Assembly: GCA_903874575.1 (NCBI GenBank)
Contig: CAIQSZ010000351.1
Location: 1 to 10,743 of the forward strand
Reading direction: 5' to 3'
Length of the DNA: 10,743 nt
From: an uncultured Elusimicrobia bacterium
GTDB lineage: Bacteria; Elusimicrobiota; Elusimicrobia; UBA1565; UBA9628
Part shown: one piece after another, positions 7,064 through 10,743 of the stretch
Position numbering within the stretch: position 1 is the stretch's first letter
How the letters are laid out: every line of letters begins with the position of its first letter
Notes under the pieces: model-generated
What the model was told of the DNA's origin: nothing
The model's input: only the letters and a program-made list of their open reading frames with translations
Database searches by the model: none
Position numbers and translations under genes: made by a program

Positions 7064-7081
7064 CGCAGGAGCCGCGGCTGA
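6956..7081 (+). pseudogene. truncated 5' copy of the downstream gene (41-codon remnant)
   Basis: ATG 6956 opens a 41-residue frame. Residues 2-19 closely match those of the gene at 7089: both carry EKIFCVCA followed by a hydrophobic core and GAA. Relative to that gene the copy has lost 5 bases and then 1 base. It is briefly out of phase around CGLPQ and returns to phase for a GALRDAAPLS segment matching GGHLEGTLLS. It ends at TGA 7079-7081, inside the region upstream of the second copy. No mature domain survives. It could be a dead remnant, a secreted micropeptide, or a leader whose translation feeds the next gene, whose ATG begins seven bases after the stop. Remnant is the most economical reading. 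Confidence 0.6.
7060..7080 (+). promoter_or_regulatory. hairpin with AGGAG in its loop, before the ATG at 7089
   Basis: CAGCCGC (7060-7066) pairs perfectly with GCGGCTG (7074-7080). The 7-base loop begins AGGAG (7067-7071). The right arm contains the first two bases of the stop codon of the short upstream frame, and the next ATG is 8 bases beyond the stem. Ribosomes finishing the short frame would open the hairpin. Translational coupling is therefore possible, but AGGAG is 17 bases from the ATG, too far for an ideal ribosome site. There is no T-run for termination. Confidence 0.3.
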
Positions 7082-7202
7082 ATATCGTATGAGCCTGGAG
7101 AAGATTTTCTGCGTTTGCGCGGTCTTGTCGGCTTCGGGCGCGGCGCAGGCGGCCGTGGTCTACCTTAAGCAGGGCGGTCACCTGGAGGGCACGCTGCTCA
7201 GC
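7074..7202 (+). repeat. tandem repeat copy 2 (5' end of the gene at 7089)
   Basis: This is the partner of 6941-7063. It begins 15 bases before the ATG and ends at codon 38. Because this copy continues into a full reading frame, it is taken as the functional one. The CTCAGC at its end is the last clear match to copy 1. Confidence 0.8.
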
Positions 7203-7589
7203 TCCACGGGCGGCGCGCTCGTGATCGAGACGGCGCAAGGGCGCGTGAGCGTGGACCTGAGCCGCGTCAAGAACGTCGATTACGGCCGCGCTCCCGTCCC
7301 GGCGCCGTCGGATCTGCCCGCGCCGCAGGCTCTGCCGGCCGGCAGCCAGATGCTGTCGCTGGACTTCGGCTTGGCCGCGCCTTTGAACGACGTCCGGTTG
7401 TCGGGTACGGCGGGCGGTGCTTCCGTCAACGACGGCGCCACCGGCCCCGCGTTCGGGCTCCAATATCTTTACTACGCCTCGTCGCGCCTCGGCTGGGGAG
7501 TCGAGTTCGATTATTTCAACCGAAACGACGCCGATTCGGCCAATCTCCTGCCGTCGGAGCCTTCGGCTTCTAACGGGGAAAAATCATGA
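7089..7589 (+). CDS. secreted small-domain protein with a truncated beta-barrel start
   Basis: The protein has 166 residues. A signal peptide (EKIFCVCAVLSASGAAQA) is predicted to be cut near residue 21. Residues 23-66 form a compact all-beta pattern (VYLKQGGHLEG, then ALVIETAQGRVSVDLSRVKNVDYG). It resembles small barrel domains in which a strand pair E-G-x-L and a V-x-V-D-L-S-x-V-K-x-V closing strand recur. A Pro/Ala linker (69-86) leads to SLDFGLAAPLNDV and LQYLYYASSRLGWGVEFDYFN, which look like the first strands of an outer-membrane beta-barrel. The frame then ends after SNGEKS, far short of a closed barrel of at least eight strands. The stop TGA overlaps the next gene's ATG (ATGA, 7586-7589). 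The last codons double as the next gene's ribosome site. It is probably a shortened gene; the function of the remaining part is unknown. Confidence 0.6.
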   Translation: MSLEKIFCVCAVLSASGAAQAAVVYLKQGGHLEGTLLSSTGGALVIETAQGRVSVDLSRVKNVDYGRAPVPAPSDLPAPQALPAGSQMLSLDFGLAAPLNDVRLSGTAGGASVNDGATGPAFGLQYLYYASSRLGWGVEFDYFNRNDADSANLLPSEPSASNGEKS

Positions 7590-8584
7590 AAATAATTCTT
7601 TCTTCGTCGTTCGCCGTTTTTAGCGCGGCGCTCCTTCTGATCGGCGCCGGACCGGACCGGGGCGGCGGCGTCTCAAGGGGAGACGGCTCGTCGCGCGGTG
7701 GCGGTGCGTTGCGCGGCAGCGGCGGTCACTCGATTTTCCGTAAAAACCGGGTCTCCGTGCCGCGCGCGGCGCCGCCTCGGCGCGCGGTCCAAGGCCAAAG
7801 TCGTCCCGACTATCCGCGCAACGACGCGGCCGGGGCCCGTATTTTTAAGCCCGCCGCCGCGGCGCCGCCCGCTCATCACGCGGCCGTCGTGGGCAACGCG
7901 GGTTTCGCGCGGGGCCGGGCAGGGCTGGAACGTTCCGAGAGGATTCCTAACCGCCATTACTGGCACAACGATAACGGGATGAACTACAGCCATTACTACG
8001 ACGGGCGCAATCATTGGTACGGCTTTTACCACGGGCCGACGTTCTATTGGACGCGCTATTACGGAAACCGATGGTGGTGGTCGGATCACGTCCGAAACCG
8101 CTGGGTTTTCTACGCGAACGGCTTTTGGTGGTGGACGGGTCCCGGCGGCGCTCCTTACGTCTACATCGACAACGCCTACTATCCGTATCAGGATTCGGGC
8201 GTGACGGTCGAACATGAGGAGGCGTTGACGCCGCCGGCCGCCGTTCCGGCCGCCGGAAGCGCCGGAACCTCGACCAGCAGCCCCGACGGTCTGCGCATGG
8301 TTCAGGTCTCCGGGACCGAGGCGCAGGCGTTCTTGTACGATAAGGCCGCAGACCCGCCTAAGTTCGTGAATTACCTGGGCCAGAACGTGTCCAAGGTCCG
8401 CTTCTCCGGGGGCGCCGGCGGCGCGCCGCTGCAGGTTCTCGTCGAATACAAGGACAACACGTATGCGTTGTTCGACGCCGACGGCAACTCGCAAAGCGCG
8501 GCCGTCAAAAAAGACGAAGCCGAGGCCGCCGCGCCGCCCGCGGCGACCGCTCCTGCGCCGCCGAGCGGGGCGCCGGGGCAATAA
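7586..8584 (+). CDS. secreted aromatic-rich (Tyr/Trp) protein with Gly/Arg-rich N-terminus
   Basis: The protein has 332 residues. A signal peptide occupies about residues 1-21. Residues 22-48 are Gly/Arg/Ser-rich (DRGGGVSRGDGSSRGGG), followed by a basic Pro/Ala region to about 120. Residues 125-201 carry 29 Tyr, Trp or Phe in 77 positions, with repeated N-R-W and WWW blocks (RWWWSD 162-167; GFWWWTG 179-185), ending in YVYIDNAYYPYQ. Residues 206-245 are an acidic-to-Ala/Ser linker. Residues 236-301 look like a small beta domain (VSGTEAQAFLYD, then LQVLVEYKDNTYALFD), and a Pro/Ala tail follows. No enzyme motif is seen. The ATG overlaps the previous stop by four bases and has GGGGAAAAA just upstream. 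I suggest a surface or periplasmic structural role by composition only; the family is not named. Confidence 0.7.
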   Translation: MKIILSSSFAVFSAALLLIGAGPDRGGGVSRGDGSSRGGGALRGSGGHSIFRKNRVSVPRAAPPRRAVQGQSRPDYPRNDAAGARIFKPAAAAPPAHHAAVVGNAGFARGRAGLERSERIPNRHYWHNDNGMNYSHYYDGRNHWYGFYHGPTFYWTRYYGNRWWWSDHVRNRWVFYANGFWWWTGPGGAPYVYIDNAYYPYQDSGVTVEHEEALTPPAAVPAAGSAGTSTSSPDGLRMVQVSGTEAQAFLYDKAADPPKFVNYLGQNVSKVRFSGGAGGAPLQVLVEYKDNTYALFDADGNSQSAAVKKDEAEAAAPPAATAPAPPSGAPGQ

Positions 8585-8606
8585 GGCGTTTTGGGGGGAA
8601 AAGATT

Positions 8607-9161
8607 ATGCTCAGAAATGGCTGGTGGATTCCGGTAGGGTTGATGCTCTTGGCGGCGGATGCCGGCGCGGCTGAAACGACGCCTGCGGCGCAGACGACCG
8701 CCGCCGCGGCGCAGACGACGGCTCCCTCGACGCAAGTGATCACGCTCCCCGGGCAGACCGGCGGGGTCGCTCAGCCCGTGGCGCCGTTCGTGCCGGCGCG
8801 GACCATCGTACAGCCGCAAGCCACGGTCCCCGCATCCGGCCAGACGACGCCGATCGTGCTTACGTCGCCGGCTCCCGCGCCCGCGCCCGCACCCGGCGCG
8901 CGCATTCCCGGCGCCGCGCTCCGAGCCGAGATCAAAGTGGACGAGCAGCATTACCTGGCCCAAACCGTCGAGGCGCGGCGCGCTTTCGAGCTGCGGCAGG
9001 CGGCGCAGAGCAAGGACTTCGAGCTGACCGTCAAGGAGAAGAGTTTTTGGGATAAAAGAAGGATGAGGAATGAATTCGCGGCCAAGCAGGCGAAGGAGAA
9101 AAAAGAGTTCGATGAGGAACAGGAAAAAAAGCGCAAGATGTACGGATGGCGCTACCCGTAA
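8607..9161 (+). CDS. exported protein with Pro/Ala/Thr-rich linker and charged helical tail
   Basis: The protein has 184 residues from ATG 8607, preceded by the strong site GGGGGGAAAA and 22 bases after the previous stop. A signal peptide (hydrophobic VGLMLLAADAGAA) is cut near residue 22. Residues 23-105 are low-complexity: two AQTTA units, many Pro/Val/Gln, and a run of Pro-Ala pairs (88-97). Residues 106-178 are highly charged and probably one long helix (EARRAFELRQAAQSKDFEL; KQAKEKKEFDEEQEKKRK), ending in MYGWRYP. The layout (anchor or export signal, flexible spacer, charged helix) suits an envelope spacer or binding arm. The family is not recognised. Its last 50 bases overlap the predicted start of the catalase-family gene in another frame. 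Confidence 0.65.
   Translation: MLRNGWWIPVGLMLLAADAGAAETTPAAQTTAAAAQTTAPSTQVITLPGQTGGVAQPVAPFVPARTIVQPQATVPASGQTTPIVLTSPAPAPAPAPGARIPGAALRAEIKVDEQHYLAQTVEARRAFELRQAAQSKDFELTVKEKSFWDKRRMRNEFAAKQAKEKKEFDEEQEKKRKMYGWRYP
8685..8719 (+). repeat. 14-bp direct repeat with 21-bp period
   Basis: GCGGCGCAGACGAC occurs at 8685-8698 and again at 8706-8719. The period is seven codons, and each copy encodes A-A-Q-T-T in the Thr/Ala-rich part of the exported protein. It is a likely product of replication slippage. Confidence 0.7.
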
Positions 9162-10248
9162 AACTGCGAAGACGCGGCTTTTCCTGACGGCCGCGCTGTT
9201 CTTGCCGCCGCGCGTCTTCGGCGCCGACTCGTATGAGGCCGTCCCGTCGGGCGAGGCGCAGGCGTCCGCCCGAATCGTCTCGCTGATCGAAGGCGCGGTC
9301 GGCGCGGACCGCCAAGAGACGGGCAGCGCGCGCCGCGACGCTCACGCCAAAGCCCACGGCTGCGTGCGGGCGCGGTTCCGCGTGAACGAGACGCTGCCCG
9401 CGGAACTGCGGCAGGGCGTTTTCCAGGAAGGCCGCGTTTACCGGAGTTGGATCCGCTATTCCAACGGCGCGGGGCGCGCGGCGAAGGACTCCGAGGGCGA
9501 CGCCCGCGGGATGGCGATCAAGCTCCTCGGGGCGCCCGGACCCAAGCTGGCCGACGACGAGAAAGCCGCCCAGGATTTTCTTTTAATCGACTCACCCGTT
9601 TTCTTCGTGCGAAACGCGGCCGACTATGTGGAATTCTCCGAAGCCGTCGCGGCGAAGAAACCGGCTTCCTTTTTCATGCGCGGCTTCAATCCCTTCCGCT
9701 GGCGGTTTCACGAGCTGAGGGCCGCGCTCGCCATCCTTCGCAAGAAGCCGGCCGACCCGCTCGACCTCCGGTACTGGTCGGCGACGCCCTATTTGCTGGG
9801 GGACGCCGGCCCCGTGAAATATTCCGCGCGTCCTTGCGCGGCCGCTCCCGCCGGAAAGCCGGACGGAAAAAATCCGAACTTTCTGCGCGACGCCATGTCC
9901 GCCCGGCTGAAGAACGCGGGGGCGTGCTTCGAATTCCTCGTCCAACTGCGGACGGACCCGTCCCGCCAGCCTGTCGAGGACCCGACCGTCGGGTGGAGCG
10001 AAAAGACGTCTCCTTTCCGCCGGGTCGCGACGATTGATATCCCGGCGCAGCGCTTCGAAACCCCGGAGCAGGAGAAGTTCTGCGAGAACCTCTCCATGAG
10101 CCCGTGGCACGCGGCTCCGGAGCACCGCCCCCTCGGCGGGATCAATCGCGTGAGAAGGATCGTTTACGCGGCCGTCTCGAAGCTTCGCCACGACTTGAAC
10201 GGCGCGCCGCGCTCGGAACCGACCGGCGACGAGACGTTCCCTGACTGA
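9112..10248 (+). CDS. exported catalase-family haem protein
   Basis: The protein has 378 residues from ATG 9112. An in-frame ATG at 9070 is possible but overlaps the previous gene more. AAGGAG lies 13 bases before 9112. A basic stretch leads into LFLTAALFLPPRVFGA, a signal peptide cut near residue 38. Catalase-fold landmarks follow: RRDAHAKAHG with the likely distal His78; WIRYSNGAGR and GDARGMAIKL (113-137); SPVFFVRN (161-168); and, near the end, ENLSMSPWH, EHRPLGGINR and RRIVY (R348-x-x-x-Y352). The last matches the R-x-x-x-Y proximal haem ligand pattern of catalases. It fits the shorter catalase-like branch (SrpA/y4iL-type, a comparison from memory) rather than classical catalase. The position of the usual distal Asn before the PVFF motif is Asp160. 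It may act on peroxides outside the cytoplasm; activity is unproven. Confidence 0.82.
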   Translation: MRNRKKSARCTDGATRKTAKTRLFLTAALFLPPRVFGADSYEAVPSGEAQASARIVSLIEGAVGADRQETGSARRDAHAKAHGCVRARFRVNETLPAELRQGVFQEGRVYRSWIRYSNGAGRAAKDSEGDARGMAIKLLGAPGPKLADDEKAAQDFLLIDSPVFFVRNAADYVEFSEAVAAKKPASFFMRGFNPFRWRFHELRAALAILRKKPADPLDLRYWSATPYLLGDAGPVKYSARPCAAAPAGKPDGKNPNFLRDAMSARLKNAGACFEFLVQLRTDPSRQPVEDPTVGWSEKTSPFRRVATIDIPAQRFETPEQEKFCENLSMSPWHAAPEHRPLGGINRVRRIVYAAVSKLRHDLNGAPRSEPTGDETFPD

Positions 10249-10288
10249 GGGGACGTCGACGCGGCCCAGGCTCCCTGGAGAATGAAAA

Positions 10289-10743
10289 ATGAAATCAAAA
10301 AATAAATTTTTCAGCGCGGCGGCTATTGCAGTGCTCTGGGCCGGCCCTTTAGCCCTAGCGGAGGACGGATCAGATAGGAAATGTGTTGAAAACTCCTCGG
10401 ATCGCATTTCGACTAACTTAGATCATCATTGGTTTAAAACCACCGTCTGCTTTGAAGGAAACGACGTCTTTAGTTTGACGGTGTTCCATAAGAAGTTAGG
10501 GCTATTGTTGCCTATTACGGAACAAACCATAACCATAACCCAGGCTGAGGCGGACAAGTGCGGAGCATCTCTAGGCGAAAAGAATTTGAGCCTCGGCGAC
10601 AGGAAGCATCATCCTTACCAGCCTGGTTGGGAAGAAGTCTCGGTCTCCGGCATAGATCATATGGAGTGGCTCATTGATTCGATGGAAAAAATTAAAAAAG
10701 GCGAGTGCGGCGTGAAATTGCATCAGATCCGCCCCGAGCCTTC
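10289..10743 (+). CDS. secreted Cys-containing protein of unknown function, partial (3' end outside window)
   Basis: ATG 10289 is preceded by GGAG at 10277-10280, an 8-base spacing. The frame stays open to the window edge, giving 151 codons plus two bases. A signal peptide (MKSKNKFF, hydrophobic core, ending PLALA) would be cut near residue 24. The mature part has four Cys (32, 54, 91, 140), compatible with two disulfides, several His pairs (46-47, 107-108), beta-like stretches (FSLTVFHKKLGLLLPI; QTITITQ) and a helical segment (122-137). The family is not recognised. Composition is markedly different from its neighbour: 78 G/C in 10381-10560 (about 43%), against 47 of 60 (78%) in 9301-9360. 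It starts 40 bases after the catalase-family stop and may be co-transcribed or have its own promoter. Another ATG at 10282 is closed after seven codons. Confidence 0.7.
   Translation, partial: MKSKNKFFSAAAIAVLWAGPLALAEDGSDRKCVENSSDRISTNLDHHWFKTTVCFEGNDVFSLTVFHKKLGLLLPITEQTITITQAEADKCGASLGEKNLSLGDRKHHPYQPGWEEVSVSGIDHMEWLIDSMEKIKKGECGVKLHQIRPEP

Noticed and set aside
7673..8743. Long minus-strand open frame (356 codons) opposite the aromatic-rich gene
   Set aside because: It is antisense to a gene with a signal peptide, structured domains and a good ribosome site. Its composition (Arg/Val/Ala runs) is what a GC-rich antisense frame produces, and it has no recognisable domain.
9125..9131. A AAA AAG slippery heptamer in zero frame near the end of the exported helical-tail protein
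   Set aside because: A -1 shift would only add about 18 residues before a stop and does not reach the catalase frame. No downstream stimulatory structure was evident, and A-runs are expected in Lys-rich codons.
9592..10407. Minus-strand open frame across the catalase-family gene and the next start
   Set aside because: It is antisense to clear catalase motifs, Arg-rich and without family resemblance.

Overview
The window is GC-rich bacterial chromosome with compact coding on both strands. No mobile element, tRNA, rRNA or CRISPR array was seen. The partial first gene ends in a C-terminus (a GGWAY..., an invariant-looking VNC, a closing W-x-x-Y) that I associate with type IV pilin-like proteins of Elusimicrobiota. 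The many small secreted proteins with Gly/Arg, Pro/Ala or Tyr/Trp bias fit a diderm of that kind. The phylum is an inference from style of sequence, not a search result.

Left part (1-2269): the tail of a pilin-like gene (+) converges on a secreted protein of unknown function (294-1034, -). That gene lies downstream of a predicted lipoprotein (1154-2269, -), which has a TATAAT box six bases before its ATG. Middle part (2543-6839): a two-gene operon encodes a polyphosphate:nucleotide phosphotransferase (PPK2) and a class I fructose-1,6-bisphosphate aldolase, three bases apart. It converges on a complete P3A-type (plasma-membrane H+-ATPase-like) P-type ATPase. Together these suggest an energy and proton-homeostasis block: PPK2 can refill ATP from polyphosphate, aldolase serves glycolysis or gluconeogenesis, and the ATPase spends ATP on cation export.

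Right part (6941-10743): a run of co-directional genes (+) for exported proteins. It opens with a truncated, diverged tandem copy of the 5' end of the following gene. Then come a small-domain protein with a cut-off beta-barrel start (7089-7589), a strikingly Tyr/Trp-rich secreted protein (7586-8584), a Pro/Ala-rich protein with a charged helical tail (8607-9161), an exported catalase-family haem protein (9112-10248), and a partial low-GC secreted protein that runs off the window (10289-10743). Overlaps and short gaps indicate co-transcription of most of this set.

The parts most worth a second look are the partial tandem duplication at 6941-7202, the apparently amputated beta-barrel fused by overlap to the aromatic-rich gene, and the pairing of a Tyr-rich secreted protein with an exported catalase-like haem protein. 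I found no clear evidence of a known defence or other named system.
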